Shown here: positions 27,848 to 36,750 of the stretch, one piece after another
Layout: each line of letters starts with the position of its first letter
Position numbering within the stretch: position 1 is the first letter of the stretch
Assembly (NCBI GenBank): GCA_029213065.1
Contig: JARGPH010000028.1
Coordinates: forward strand, 22,921 to 86,920
Length of the DNA: 64,000 nt
Direction: 5' to 3'
DNA from: Verrucomicrobiales bacterium
GTDB lineage: Bacteria; Verrucomicrobiota; Verrucomicrobiia; Verrucomicrobiales; DEV007
The notes under the pieces: model-generated
Told to the model about the DNA's origin: nothing
Seen by the model: only the letters and a program-made list of their open reading frames with translations
Databases searched by the model: none
Made by a program: the position numbers and the translations under genes

Positions 27848-27863
27848 GCGGGTTCGATGCCAA
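27848..27863 (-). promoter_or_regulatory. Sigma54-type (-24/-12) promoter of the transport/hydrolase unit
   Basis: Minus-strand TTGGCATCGAACCCGC: GG (27861-27860), exactly 10 nt, then GC (27849-27848). The -24 half is near-consensus; the -12 half is weak. The predicted start is about 30 bp before the ATG at 27817. Nearly the same 21-nt sequence precedes the allophanate hydrolase gene at 33698-33716, and a sigma54 activator gene lies between the two units. Confidence 0.6.
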
Positions 27864-27940
27864 TTCCATTTCGTTTCGATAAGTGCCTGACTGCCAGAGG
27901 ACACTGAACAACCTCGTTTTTTGCAGCATTTCTTGGTTGC

Positions 27941-27957
27941 TGTTCCAACTGTTGCAA
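27941..27957. promoter_or_regulatory. Candidate activator-binding site upstream of the transport unit
   Basis: TGTTCCAACTGTTGCA matches at 15 of 16 positions the left arm of the perfect palindrome at 33792-33830, the other putative activator site. It is about 113 bp upstream of the predicted transcription start, the usual distance for a sigma54 enhancer, and lies between the response-regulator stop and the promoter. Confidence 0.5.
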
Positions 27958-27985
27958 GGGACAACACCCGCAACAAACAGGCGGG

Positions 27986-29455
27986 TCAGGCCTCGCCGGG
28001 CATGCGACGGTAGATGCGGCTGCGGTTGACCTGGAGAAGACGTGCGGCCTCGGCGACGTTGCCGCCGGTCACACGGAGCGCACGGCGGATCAGAAAGCGT
28101 TCGGCTTCCTCGAGTGGCATGGGGATCTCATCTTCGGCTACCGCCTTGGAGGCAATCGCTTCGCCACCCGACTCAGGCGCGGTGGACCCGCCAGTGAGCA
28201 CGAGGTGATCGCGCCTGATCGTTTTCCCGCCGCTCAAAATGAGGGCACGTTCGAGTGTGTTCTTCAGCTCGCGAATGTTCCCCGGGAACGAATGCGATTG
28301 GAGAAGGGCAAGCGCGTCGCAATCGAGCGCGGGTGGCGCGGCGCCCATCTCATTGGCAAAGAGGCGCAGAAAGTGCTCGGCGAGAAGTGGCAGGTCCTCC
28401 GGGCGCTCACGGAGCGGCGGGGTCTCTACCACATAGCGAGCGAGACGGTAGTATAAGTCCGCCCGAAACTCGCCGGCTGATACCTTTTCTTCGAGAGTGG
28501 CATTGGTGGCGCTGACGACCCTGACATCGACCTTTATCGGCGACCCGGCACCGACGGGAGTGACCTCGGAATCCTCCAACACGCGAAGGAGCTTCGCCTG
28601 CAAGGTCGCAGGCATGTCCCCGATCTCATCGAGGAAAAGAGTTCCCCCATCAGCTAACTCAAACGCGCCTTTCCGCTCGGTGGCGGCACCCGTAAAAGCC
28701 CCTTTCACATGACCAAAGAAAGTCGATTCCGCGAGCGCTTCCGGAATGGCGACACAGTTGATCGCCACAAACGGCCCGCCGGCTCGCGGGCTTTGATGAT
28801 GGATGGCACGGGCGACGAGCTCCTTGCCGGTGCCACTCTCCCCCGTGATAAGCACACTCGTTCTTTCAAAACGGTGGAGGCGGGTGATATCCGAAACGAC
28901 ACGGCGCAGATGCTTGCTCTCGCCGACGAGGCTGTCGAGCCCCCATCGCTCGGCCTCACGGTCGGCCAGCGAGCTGAGCCGATGGTCGGCGCGCTCCCGG
29001 AGACGTTCGGCTTTCTGGCGCTGCCGCATCTCGGCTTCGAGTTCAGCATTGCGCGTTTGGAGCTCTCGCGTGAGTTGGCTGATCCGGAGGTGGGTCGCCA
29101 CGCGAGTCACGACTTCGGGGGCGCGAAAGGGTTTGTGAAGATAGTCAACGGCTCCGACGCGAAAGCCCTCGACGATTCCAGCGGTGTCGTCTTTGCTTGT
29201 AATGAAGATGACAGGGATATCGCGGGTGACGTCTTCCCGCTTGAGCATCCGGCAAACAGAGTAGCCATCGTGGCCGGGCATGACAACGTCGAGCATGATG
29301 AGATCCGGAAGTGCCTGCTCGGCGATGCGGAGGGCGTCGTGACCAGTGGAGGCGGTGAGGACTTCATACCCGGCGGGCTCCAGTGCTTCCGCGAGGAGGG
29401 TGAGTCCTGTCGGGGAGTCGTCTACGATAAGAATTCGGCTGCGAGGTTGGCTCAT
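27986..29455 (-). CDS. NtrC-type sigma54-dependent response regulator
   Basis: 489 aa. Receiver domain 1-120 with Asp56 as phosphoacceptor and Lys108. AAA+ domain about 175-405: Walker A GESGTGKE (205-212), GAFTGA (252-257, the sigma54-contact loop) and [13 protein letters not shown] (Walker B). A C-terminal Fis-type helix-turn-helix ends the protein ([20 protein letters not shown]). All parts needed to activate sigma54 RNA polymerase are present. It overlaps the sensor-kinase gene by 4 bp. Two sigma54-like promoters flank this gene pair, so it likely controls both units. Confidence 0.95.
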   Translation of the reverse strand: MSQPRSRILIVDDSPTGLTLLAEALEPAGYEVLTASTGHDALRIAEQALPDLIMLDVVMPGHDGYSVCRMLKREDVTRDIPVIFITSKDDTAGIVEGFRVGAVDYLHKPFRAPEVVTRVATHLRISQLTRELQTRNAELEAEMRQRQKAERLRERADHRLSSLADREAERWGLDSLVGESKHLRRVVSDITRLHRFERTSVLITGESGTGKELVARAIHHQSPRAGGPFVAINCVAIPEALAESTFFGHVKGAFTGAATERKGAFELADGGTLFLDEIGDMPATLQAKLLRVLEDSEVTPVGAGSPIKVDVRVVSATNATLEEKVSAGEFRADLYYRLARYVVETPPLRERPEDLPLLAEHFLRLFANEMGAAPPALDCDALALLQSHSFPGNIRELKNTLERALILSGGKTIRRDHLVLTGGSTAPESGGEAIASKAVAEDEIPMPLEEAERFLIRRALRVTGGNVAEAARLLQVNRSRIYRRMPGEA

Positions 29456-32082
29456 ACGACTTGGATCTGCGCGACGATTCGCTGGATGGTTTTCATATCG
29501 TACGAGGCGAGATAGCCACCGAGGTGCTGGGCGAGACGTTCTTCATTCTGCCCGAGGGCGCTCATCTCTTTGAAGCAGGATCTGAGAACGGTGGCGCTGT
29601 GGAGCTCGGCGGCCATAGCGAGCCGATCGGCGAGTTCGGCGGGCAAAGCAACCTGAGCGAGATCGAGTGACGCCGGTCGAGGAGTGTCGGGACTCGGCTC
29701 GTCATAGTCGAAACTGACGTCGAGTAAATCCTGCAAACACGCATAGATCCTCTCGGCACAGAATGGTTTCGTTACGAGAGCATCACACCCGGCATTGAGA
29801 AAGCGATCGCGCTCGTGAGAGAGCGCGGAGGCGGAGGTCGCGACTACGGGAATACTGGCACGCTCCGCATACTTGAACACGTCGCGGATAGACTCCAAAG
29901 TTTCCGCATCCGACAGCAGGAGGTCCATAAACACAATCTGTGGGCGAGAGACACGGACGACCTCGAGTGCCTGGCGGGCGCTATCGGCCAACACGACATC
30001 CACACCGATCTCCGAGAGCATGGTGGAGAGGATCTCCCGATTCGTTGCGATGGGATCGACGACGAGCGCTCGGAGAGTCGTCCCCGGAGTGAGGGAGCGG
30101 ATGGCCGGCTTTGCGTTGGCAGGAGCCTCACCCTCGACGGAATCTCTGAGCGAAATGGTAAAGGCGAAAGTCGAGCCGTGACCGGGAGCTGATTCCACTT
30201 CGAGCCGCCCGCTCATAATTTCAACTTGTCGCCGGGCAATGGCAAGCCCGAGCCCGGTTCCTCCAGTACTGGTCTGGCCTTTTACCTGTTGGAAAGGATC
30301 AAAAATACGCTCGAGGTCGGACTCGCTGATCCCAATCCCGGTGTCGGCCACGACGAACCGCCACTTCCCCTCTCCATCCTGCGAAACACGCAGCGTGATT
30401 GTCCCCGCATCCGTGAACTTGACGGCATTCGAGAGAAGGTTGATCAGCACCTGACGGAGTTTGACCTCGTCACCTCGAACCAGGAGAGATGACTTCGACG
30501 AAGGGACATCAATGATCAGTCCAAGACATTTTTCTTCGCATGGGTGCTGGAACAGGCGACCGAGATCCGTGACAAGCCCCTGAAGATCAAACTCGACCGG
30601 CTCGATCTCCATCCGTCGGGCATCGATTTTCGCGAGGTCCAGAATCTCATCGATGAGATGGAGAAGGTGTTCACCATTTTTCGAAATCGTGGTGACAGCG
30701 TCGCGATGAAAGGCGTGAAGTCCGTGGTCGCGGGCGAGGATCTCCGAGTAACCGAGAATACCATGCAGAGGCGTCCGGATTTCGTGACTCATGTTGGCGA
30801 GGAACTCGGATTTCGCCTGGTTTGCGGTCCTTGCCTCGGCTTCCGCTTGTTGGCGCACTCCGACCTCACGCTGGAGTTCGAGCGCGCGCCGCGTGCTGCT
30901 CGACAAGTGGCCGACCAGGATCATCGTCAGGAGGATTCCACACCCGGCCGTAGCCCACACTGGCCCGTAGGCTGATGCAACTGGCAGGTCGCCAGACGCG
31001 GTGAACTCAAGGTTCCACTCGCGTCCAGCCACACCGATCACTTCGTGCCAGACCGGGCCGCCGGAACGCCGCTCACCAGGTTGCTCGTAAAGGGTCGAGC
31101 CGTCTGAATCCCGGACCGTGAGAATCACGCCGCGGCTGCCCGACTCGGGCAGCGAGAGTCCAATGAGATCACCAATGCGGAACACAGCGGTGGTAAATCC
31201 AACCAGCGCAAGCCTCCGTTCCTCGACCGTCGAACCGGGGTTTTCGTAGAGCGGATGATAAACGACAAAGCCTTGTTGGGCGCCCGGTTCCTGGGCCAGC
31301 CGGATCGGCGCGGTCGCCCGGGGTTCCCCTGTATCCCGGGCACTTTCAAGGGCGCTGCGACGGCGGGGCTCCGAGTTCACGTCGAATCCGAGCGCAGCCG
31401 CATTTCGCGAGAGGCTTTCCAGAAAATAGACCGGAAAATATTCGAGGCGCTCTCCCGCCGGGACCAGAGATCCGTCCTCTGCCTCCTCGGTGAACGTGAA
31501 TTTTTCGAACCCTTCGTCGACGGCGCGTTGCTCCCACGCCGACCTCTCGGAGCCCGGCACCCGCGGATCCCAGGCGAGCGCCTGGAGTTCCGGCTGACGA
31601 TCGAGCGCTTGCTTGACGAAGGTTCCGAACTCACCGCGGGTCAACGTGTCCTGTGATTGAAACAATGCGGCCAACGAGTGAAGCGACTCCATCGAACGAA
31701 GAATCTGCGCTCGCATCACCGCAACTCGATCTTCAGCGCGGACACGAACCTCGTCGCGCAAATCCCGCTCCCCCACGTTCCAAAAATGCCAGGCGATGAT
31801 CGTCGTCAGGCAGAGGCCTCCGGCGAGGGCCGCATATATCGGCAGCGAGGTCGGGGAACGGGTTGAGGGTGTGGGGGAAACGTCGATTCGCGGAAGATCA
31901 GCATTCAATGTGCCAAGACTCTCCTGCTGACCCGGCGAAGGCGCTCGAATCGCTGCCTGAACTTTCCTGACGATCCCGTCTGTATTCAGCTGTGCTTTCT
32001 CTGACTGACGGAACATGATTTTCATTTTCTTCGACCACATGGGGAGGACACCCAGTTTGAAAGGAGAGGCGAGCGAGGGCAT
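29452..32082 (-). CDS. Membrane-bound hybrid sensor histidine kinase with CHASE-like input domain
   Basis: 876 aa from the ATG at 32082; the start is uncertain, with other Met codons nearby. Two membrane segments (about 85-105 and 375-395) enclose an extracytoplasmic CHASE-type sensor ([40 protein letters not shown]). Then HisKA ([15 protein letters not shown], autophosphorylated His) and HATPase ([37 protein letters not shown]). A C-terminal receiver carries Asp in [11 protein letters not shown]. It probably senses a nitrogen-related signal or the substrate and phosphorylates the regulator encoded next to it. Downstream of the allophanate hydrolase gene by 43 bp. Confidence 0.9.
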   Translation of the reverse strand: MPSLASPFKLGVLPMWSKKMKIMFRQSEKAQLNTDGIVRKVQAAIRAPSPGQQESLGTLNADLPRIDVSPTPSTRSPTSLPIYAALAGGLCLTTIIAWHFWNVGERDLRDEVRVRAEDRVAVMRAQILRSMESLHSLAALFQSQDTLTRGEFGTFVKQALDRQPELQALAWDPRVPGSERSAWEQRAVDEGFEKFTFTEEAEDGSLVPAGERLEYFPVYFLESLSRNAAALGFDVNSEPRRRSALESARDTGEPRATAPIRLAQEPGAQQGFVVYHPLYENPGSTVEERRLALVGFTTAVFRIGDLIGLSLPESGSRGVILTVRDSDGSTLYEQPGERRSGGPVWHEVIGVAGREWNLEFTASGDLPVASAYGPVWATAGCGILLTMILVGHLSSSTRRALELQREVGVRQQAEAEARTANQAKSEFLANMSHEIRTPLHGILGYSEILARDHGLHAFHRDAVTTISKNGEHLLHLIDEILDLAKIDARRMEIEPVEFDLQGLVTDLGRLFQHPCEEKCLGLIIDVPSSKSSLLVRGDEVKLRQVLINLLSNAVKFTDAGTITLRVSQDGEGKWRFVVADTGIGISESDLERIFDPFQQVKGQTSTGGTGLGLAIARRQVEIMSGRLEVESAPGHGSTFAFTISLRDSVEGEAPANAKPAIRSLTPGTTLRALVVDPIATNREILSTMLSEIGVDVVLADSARQALEVVRVSRPQIVFMDLLLSDAETLESIRDVFKYAERASIPVVATSASALSHERDRFLNAGCDALVTKPFCAERIYACLQDLLDVSFDYDEPSPDTPRPASLDLAQVALPAELADRLAMAAELHSATVLRSCFKEMSALGQNEERLAQHLGGYLASYDMKTIQRIVAQIQVV

Positions 32083-32125
32083 GTGATCTCTGTCTCGCAA
32101 TTTCGCTTTTTCAAAACTTCCGCAG

Positions 32126-33481
32126 TCAGCCCGCCCCTCCGGGCAGGGGTTGAAGGGAGTTCCGCTCACCCATTGCCAGATCAATCAGCGCCTTATCGCT
32201 ATCCCGCGGCGCGATCCATGTCAGCCCGAAAGGCAATCCTGCTTCAGTCTCACCCGCAGGCGCGGCCACCGCACAGAGATCCAATAAGTTCATGAAGTTC
32301 GTGTAGTAGCCGAGTTGCGAGTTCGGACCAATCGGGTCGGCCTCCATCTCGGCGAGAGTGGGAAATCCGCCCGCCGTCGGCGTTACGATGGCCGCAATCC
32401 CCTCCCAGACGGCTTCACTTTCACGGCGCAGGTCTGCCAGCTGATACATCGCGGCAAAGGCTTCGCAGGCGGTATTCTGAATGCCCCCCTCGATGATACT
32501 CCGTGTCGCCGGAAAGAAATCAGCGGCGTTCGTCGCCAGGAAATCTTTGAGGACTGTGGTCCGTTCGGAGACCCACGGACCTTCGTAAAGGAGACGCGCC
32601 GCTTTGAGAAAAGGCTCAAAATCAACTTCGACACAGTCCCAGCCTTTGCTTTGCAAGTCCGACAATGCCTTCTCCCAGGTTGTCTCGTAACCCGCATCAC
32701 CGAAGAACATCAGTTGCCCGGGTTTGGGAATACCCAGTTTGCGCGAAGCGGGTCGTGCACGGTCAACCGTAGGGCGGGAGTAGCTATCCGACGCATCATA
32801 CCCTTCGGCGATCTGAAGTGTCGTCCGCCCGTCAGCGCCATTCAGTGTAAAAATCGAAACACAGTCCAACGTGCGACAGGCAGGCACAACGCCGCTGGTA
32901 CTGAGGCGTCCGCAACTGGGCTTGATGCCCCAGAGTTTGTTAAACATTGCCGGTACCCGACCGGAGCCGGCCGTATCGGTGCCGAGGGAGAAACTGGCGA
33001 GACCTTCGGAGAGCGCTACGGCGGAGCCGGAACTCGAACCGCCGGGCACGCGATCCGGCGCCAGCGGATTGCGCGGCACACCGTAGGGCGACCGCACACC
33101 AACCAGACCCGTCGCGAATTGATCCAGGTTCGTTTTGCCTAGAGGAATCGCGCCCGCCTCGATCAGTTTTTCTACGACAGGTGACGAAACTTCGGGCGTG
33201 TAGGCATACGCAGGACAAGCCGCCGTTGTCGGGACCCCTGCCAGATCGATATTATCTTTGATCGCGAAAGGGATGCCGTAGAGAGGAAGAGTCGCAGGCG
33301 CAGCGGATTCGAGTTTGAGCAAGTAGGGCTCCAGCTCTTCCAGACTGAGCCGATAAATCCAGATGTCCGGATTGTGGATCGATTCGGCACGTTTCCACAA
33401 GGCCTCACAAAGTTGCCGGGGCGTAAGCTCGTTGTTCTGATAGAGCTTCCTAAGATTTTGAATGTCTAGCGAGAGGTTCAC
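32126..33481 (-). CDS. atzF: Allophanate hydrolase, amidase domain only
   Basis: 451 aa from a GTG at 33481 ([15 protein letters not shown], where family members begin); the longer open frame to 33724 overlaps the promoter and looks non-coding. Amidase signature: Lys75 in FAIKDNID, the GGSSSGSAV loop with the cis-Ser, and the nucleophile Ser173 in [11 protein letters not shown]. Allophanate-specific blocks include [15 protein letters not shown] and [19 protein letters not shown]. It splits allophanate toward ammonia and CO2. Typical AtzF proteins are about 600 aa with an extra C-terminal domain; here the chain ends right after the amidase fold. No urea carboxylase gene is adjacent. Confidence 0.88.
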   Translation of the reverse strand: MNLSLDIQNLRKLYQNNELTPRQLCEALWKRAESIHNPDIWIYRLSLEELEPYLLKLESAAPATLPLYGIPFAIKDNIDLAGVPTTAACPAYAYTPEVSSPVVEKLIEAGAIPLGKTNLDQFATGLVGVRSPYGVPRNPLAPDRVPGGSSSGSAVALSEGLASFSLGTDTAGSGRVPAMFNKLWGIKPSCGRLSTSGVVPACRTLDCVSIFTLNGADGRTTLQIAEGYDASDSYSRPTVDRARPASRKLGIPKPGQLMFFGDAGYETTWEKALSDLQSKGWDCVEVDFEPFLKAARLLYEGPWVSERTTVLKDFLATNAADFFPATRSIIEGGIQNTACEAFAAMYQLADLRRESEAVWEGIAAIVTPTAGGFPTLAEMEADPIGPNSQLGYYTNFMNLLDLCAVAAPAGETEAGLPFGLTWIAPRDSDKALIDLAMGERNSLQPLPGGAG

Positions 33482-33697
33482 AATAAGGGGTAGAGGCGTC
33501 ACCCGTTCTCCGCCGTTCGGAAGATGTGGCGTCAGGTGATGGTTGGAAATATCGAACGGGAAATGCACATGAAACGAGAACCCCGATCGAACGCAAGTTA
33601 CCGAACTCCTGTGAAGGCGGAGGCAAACGATGTGACGATGGATGAAATGACGGGGGAAAATCGAATCATAGGCGGTGGCGTGTGGTTGCCATCCCAT

Positions 33698-33716
33698 TCG
33701 CTGATTCGATGCCAAA
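33698..33716 (-). promoter_or_regulatory. Sigma54-type promoter of the allophanate hydrolase/kinase/regulator unit
   Basis: Minus-strand TTTGGCATCGAATCAGCGAA: GG at 33713-33712, 10 nt, then GC at 33701-33700. It shares about 18 of 21 positions with the promoter at 27848-27863. The predicted transcript would have a roughly 200-nt leader before the GTG at 33481. Confidence 0.6.
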
Positions 33717-33791
33717 CCAATCAAATTTCCCTAAGTCTCCCAGTATGAGCGGGTCACTGGATATCCCAGTACGGGTAGCCCACTCTCGGTA

Positions 33792-33830
33792 TCTGTTCCA
33801 TCTGTTGCAGTGCGCAACAGATGGAACAGA
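33792..33830. promoter_or_regulatory. Perfect 17-bp palindrome, putative sigma54-activator site
   Basis: Arms 33792-33808 (TCTGTTCCATCTGTTGC) and 33814-33830 are exact reverse complements around a 5-nt centre. The centre is about 123 bp upstream of the predicted start of the allophanate hydrolase unit. The left arm recurs near the other promoter. The rest of 33482-34259 holds the leader, the promoter and no convincing gene. A terminator role is possible but there is no T-run. Confidence 0.6.
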
Positions 33831-34259
33831 TAAGAGGAGCAGATCTAAGTGGCGCTACAAGAAACAGAAAGATCGATGAAAGCCGGGAGAAATCTCCTCC
33901 CGTGATTTTATGCGTCAATAGCTCCAATCGACTGACCTTCTCCTCCTTATAAAGGTAGACCACCCGACCGAGCCCCACGGGACTCAGAACGGACCTTGTC
34001 GGGTACAAGTTCGCGCTCATCCTGTAGGCGAGACACTTTCTCCAGTTCCAGTGCTCTCTTCGCTTCATTTCATTCCGGCTATCTCGCTCCGCTCGGTTCG
34101 GTATCCGAACGGTCCGAAGTATCGTCCGGAGAATTCATGACTGATGGGAACCGCCCGGTGCAATCGACGCAGGAGATAGTTGCCGCAAGGCACCGCGCGG
34201 CGGCACGTGAGGAACGAACGCCGTCAAACCCGAAGCCGGGTGGTGTGGGGGGAGCGGGT

Positions 34260-34775
34260 TCAATCCCCGTTCCTACCCGATTCGGTCCGGTTTTCAAGAA
34301 AGCGCTCCGGATTCTTCAAGACAAATTCGCGCAAGAGCCCGGATTCAAGGCCACCACCAAGCTCTTCGAGCGCTTCACCGATTTCGTGAAATCTATCGGC
34401 TTCTTTACCCTGCCAACTGAACGGATCGGCATCACATCCGTAGTTCGGTAGATTGTAATCGTATCCAGGATGAGCACCAAAAAACAACTCGACTGATTCT
34501 TCAATCAACTCGGCTGTCGAATTCGCACCGACTTCCCGCAGTAGCGAAATCATTCCAATCCATGAGTCCCTGTTGTAAATCTGATGAAAAAGATCAAACC
34601 AACCACCACTGTCAAGGCGGGTAGGCATCCACTCCAAATCCCAAAACGTCTGCAGATCTCGGGAGATCCCTTCTTCCTTGGATAGTTCATAGATTGCGTC
34701 TCCCAACTCGTAACAGAATTTCTTGGGATCTTCGATCTCCTGAACTCGGCCTAGAGACTTTTCTGGAGCTGGCAT
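34260..34775 (-). CDS. Cassette ORF: DMP19/DUF4375-like protein
   Basis: 171 aa. The core (DSGGWFDLFHQIYN, then GMISLLREVGANSTAELIEE and SVELFF) has the pattern of the DMP19/DUF4375 family, whose known member mimics DNA; the recognition is from memory. It is acidic overall, in keeping with that family. It is followed upstream on the minus strand by an attC-like site (34778-34896), so this is a mobile cassette. Function is otherwise unknown. Confidence 0.72.
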   Translation of the reverse strand: MPAPEKSLGRVQEIEDPKKFCYELGDAIYELSKEEGISRDLQTFWDLEWMPTRLDSGGWFDLFHQIYNRDSWIGMISLLREVGANSTAELIEESVELFFGAHPGYDYNLPNYGCDADPFSWQGKEADRFHEIGEALEELGGGLESGLLREFVLKNPERFLENRTESGRNGD

Positions 34776-34777
34776 TT

Positions 34778-34896
34778 CGTTTGAGGCATGACAGCCCGAT
34801 CCGGGGGCCCGGCCTCGATCGGAGGATAGGGATTCGAATCAGGGAAGTCAATCAACTCGCTGCGGGATCGGGCTTGGCCATCGCCGGCTTGTTCTG
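34778..34896 (-). repeat. attC-like integron site between cassettes
   Basis: About 119 bp. The two ends can fold as an imperfect stem on one strand: AAGCCCGATCC pairs with GGATCGGGCT, leaving one unpaired extra A, a hallmark of attC. The middle (GCGAGTTGATTGACTT and the flanking CCTGATTC) is nearly identical to the site at 35264-35397. The outer core sites are degenerate. Confidence 0.7.
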
Positions 34897-34915
34897 CCCG
34901 TCTGGGTTTGCGGGC

Positions 34916-35245
34916 TCATTCGCTCAGTTCCCTCTCAACGTAATCATCGAGCAACTGCCTGACATCCTCGTCAGTGGCGTAGTATTCGTCGGTGAGTTCT
35001 CCTGATCGTGAGCGATCTGAATCAATTGCCCTCCTGACTGCCTCAATCCCGCCTTCATCGTAATGGGGCTTGAGCCATGCGAGCAGACGCTCGATCACCT
35101 CTCGCGATTTCGTCGCACCAATCTCATTAAGTCCATCAGAGAACTTGAGATACTGATCCCAGTCACCGAAATAGAAGCCATCAGTGATCCCTGCCGAGAA
35201 AATCTTCGAATGCAGGTCAAGAATGTCGTCAGGATTGCAATTCAT
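34916..35245 (-). CDS. Cassette ORF: small acidic protein, weakly DMP19-like
   Basis: 109 aa from the ATG at 35245; a GTG at 35266 lies inside the attC core and is unlikely. The stretch FGDWDQYLKFSDGLNEIGAT with REVIERLLAWLK resembles the second half of DMP19/DUF4375 proteins. The C-terminus is acidic (DEDVRQLLDDYVERELSE). Its stop is inside the attC-like site at 34778-34896's flank. Function unknown. Confidence 0.65.
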   Translation of the reverse strand: MNCNPDDILDLHSKIFSAGITDGFYFGDWDQYLKFSDGLNEIGATKSREVIERLLAWLKPHYDEGGIEAVRRAIDSDRSRSGELTDEYYATDEDVRQLLDDYVERELSE

Positions 35246-35263
35246 CGCGATTCGTTTTCCAGG

Positions 35264-35397
35264 CACAACGTCCGAGTCATCGTAGCCTGATCTGAGGGCG
35301 ATGTCTCGATGACAGGATATGGATTTGAATCAGGTAAGTCAATCAACTCGCAACGTGATCAGGCTTACGATCGACGCCTTGTTAGCCTTATAGTTCG
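35264..35397 (-). repeat. attC integron site (best conserved long form)
   Basis: 134 bp on the minus strand. Left end GGCTAACAAGGCG (inverse core site, RYYYAAC-like) at 35397 and right end GGACGTTGTG (core site GTTRRRY-like) at 35264. The arms TCGATCGTAAGCCTGATCA and TGATCAGGCTACGATGA pair with an extrahelical A. The layout and asymmetric bulge are those of integron attC sites. Confidence 0.78.
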
Positions 35398-35669
35398 CTC
35401 TCGACCATAAAGTCTAGGACTTCGAGCGTGTCTTCAGGATCGTCGAACTCGCCGTTCACAATCTCGTTTTCTTTGATCGTCACCATGAGCCTTTGCGAAT
35501 CCTCCTGCTCCGAGAGGAATTCATCATCTCGAGACCCTATAATAATCGTCTCTGCTTCCTCCTCAGAAAGCTCACGAATGTAGATCTTAATTCCTCGTGA
35601 GGTTGTGTGCTTCAGCTCGAAGTGTTTCGAGGATTCGATATCAGATGCGTTTTCAGGAACAAAATTCAT
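35388..35669 (-). CDS. Cassette ORF: small acidic hypothetical protein
   Basis: 93 aa, not recognised. It is Glu/Asp-rich (SEEEAETIIIGSRDDEFLSE, DDPEDTLEVLDFMVESE) with a beta-rich middle. Its stop codon falls within the attC site at 35264-35397, and another attC lies just upstream at 35701-35754: a textbook integron cassette. No signal peptide or membrane segment. Confidence 0.7.
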   Translation of the reverse strand: MNFVPENASDIESSKHFELKHTTSRGIKIYIRELSEEEAETIIIGSRDDEFLSEQEDSQRLMVTIKENEIVNGEFDDPEDTLEVLDFMVESEL

Positions 35670-35700
35670 AATCTTCTACGCAAGACGCTCTGGTTTTTTA

Positions 35701-35754
35701 GGCTAACGATCAAGAGGTGGCAGGCGAAGCCTTGCCACCCTCGCCTAGTTCTCT
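35701..35754 (-). repeat. Short attC integron site
   Basis: About 54 bp. AAC at one end (35748-35750 on the minus strand) and GTT at the other (35705-35707). The arms GGTGGCAAGGC and GCCTGCCACC pair around a TTCG loop, with one unpaired A. Both stop and core sites are placed as in class-typical short attC sites; the stop codon of the 217-aa ORF is inside it. Confidence 0.78.
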
Positions 35755-36398
35755 CTCTTTTCTGCGGGCGCTGCCTTCGACTCGAGTGGGTCGATTGTAA
35801 GTTCCACAATGTGGTTTAACGGATCCTCACCTTGGAAACCCGGTTCAGGTAGCATCTTTATATTGTAAACAAAGGTTCCCCGATTTGTCCATTCGACAAA
35901 ACTTGAAGAACTCAGATTGACTGATTTTTGATGGATCAATGTTTCATGCTTCGGGCTAGGATAGCCAGTCATCTCCTGATAGCTTGGAAAATCCTGTTCT
36001 ACGAAAACTCCCCTATCGTTAAGTACCATTACAGAGCATGACGACGGAGAATGAACATTCCACATGATTGCGACCGCCTCGCTATTCGGCGACCAGCTTA
36101 CTGTGACGGAATCATTCTGAAGATCTTTGGTCGGAGGATCACTGTAAAGGCATTCAGTGAAACCAATGTCAACAAGGTAGAACTCTTTCCCTTCATCCTC
36201 AACGTAGTAAGATTTTCCTCCGATTAAATAAGAGGTCTCGTGGTCTTTCACGACAATCCCAGAACGAGTGCCTGAGAGAAATGCCTCGAACTTCCCATTT
36301 GGTGAAAGCCCGCCCTCGAGTTTCACTAAGAGGGGTTCCGCACTTTGGCAGGTGACCGTCAATGCGATCGTCAGAAGACAGTAGGTTAGAAGATTCAT
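35745..36398 (-). CDS. Cassette ORF: secreted hypothetical protein
   Basis: 217 aa with a signal peptide (MNLLTYCLLTIALTVTCQSA). The mature part looks like a beta-rich propeller-style or lipocalin-style domain (SVTVSWSPNSEAVAIMWNVH, SVMVLNDRGVFVEQDF), with no family I can name. First cassette of the array in transcription order. A TATACT -10-like box lies at 36411-36416 (minus strand), just downstream of a perfect palindrome. Confidence 0.7.
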   Translation of the reverse strand: MNLLTYCLLTIALTVTCQSAEPLLVKLEGGLSPNGKFEAFLSGTRSGIVVKDHETSYLIGGKSYYVEDEGKEFYLVDIGFTECLYSDPPTKDLQNDSVTVSWSPNSEAVAIMWNVHSPSSCSVMVLNDRGVFVEQDFPSYQEMTGYPSPKHETLIHQKSVNLSSSSFVEWTNRGTFVYNIKMLPEPGFQGEDPLNHIVELTIDPLESKAAPAEKREN

Positions 36399-36426
36399 CT
36401 TTGAGAGAACAGTATAATCTACCGCC

Positions 36427-36479
36427 GTCGCTTTTGCCCCTAAACTGGCGACTGTCGCCAGTTTAGGGGCAAAAGCGAC
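36427..36479. repeat. Perfect 25-bp inverted repeat with 3-nt loop
   Basis: Arms 36427-36451 and 36455-36479 are exact reverse complements around CTG. It marks the start of the cassette array, where an integrase-attI region would be expected. The region from 36480 to 36750 is A+T-rich and holds no gene I can support; the recN stop is at 36751. Confidence 0.8.
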
Positions 36480-36750
36480 ATCGAAGTGTAGAGCTCCGCG
36501 GCGGGTGTTTGTTCGCGATGCTAACGCAAAGGGAAAACCCGTAAAAGAAGTTTTTGTTAGTTTATCGAAATGGTTATTTTGAGAGCTGATAAGCTCAAAT
36601 TTGCCTCGGATATATTATAGGCAGTTTATAAAATCAAAGTTATGAGTCTTCTTGAAAGGGGATGGGCTTTGAACCTCCCGTGGAGCGAGATGGATACATG
36701 GAAGACAAGTTTTTGCGTCTCTTGCGCCTTTTTGCGGCCAATAATTCTCT

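Noticed and set aside
33482..33724. N-terminal extension of allophanate hydrolase
   Set aside because: It overlaps the promoter and lacks protein character; the GTG at 33481 fits the family start.
34079..34297. A T-arm-like GCGGGTTCAATCCCC on the + strand suggesting a tRNA
   Set aside because: No matching acceptor, D or anticodon arms at correct spacing; it lies at the 3' end of a cassette ORF and is better read as attC-like or plain sequence.
33482..36750. Integron integrase (intI) or attI next to the array
   Set aside because: No tyrosine-recombinase motifs in any frame between 33.5 and 36.7 kb; recN follows directly.
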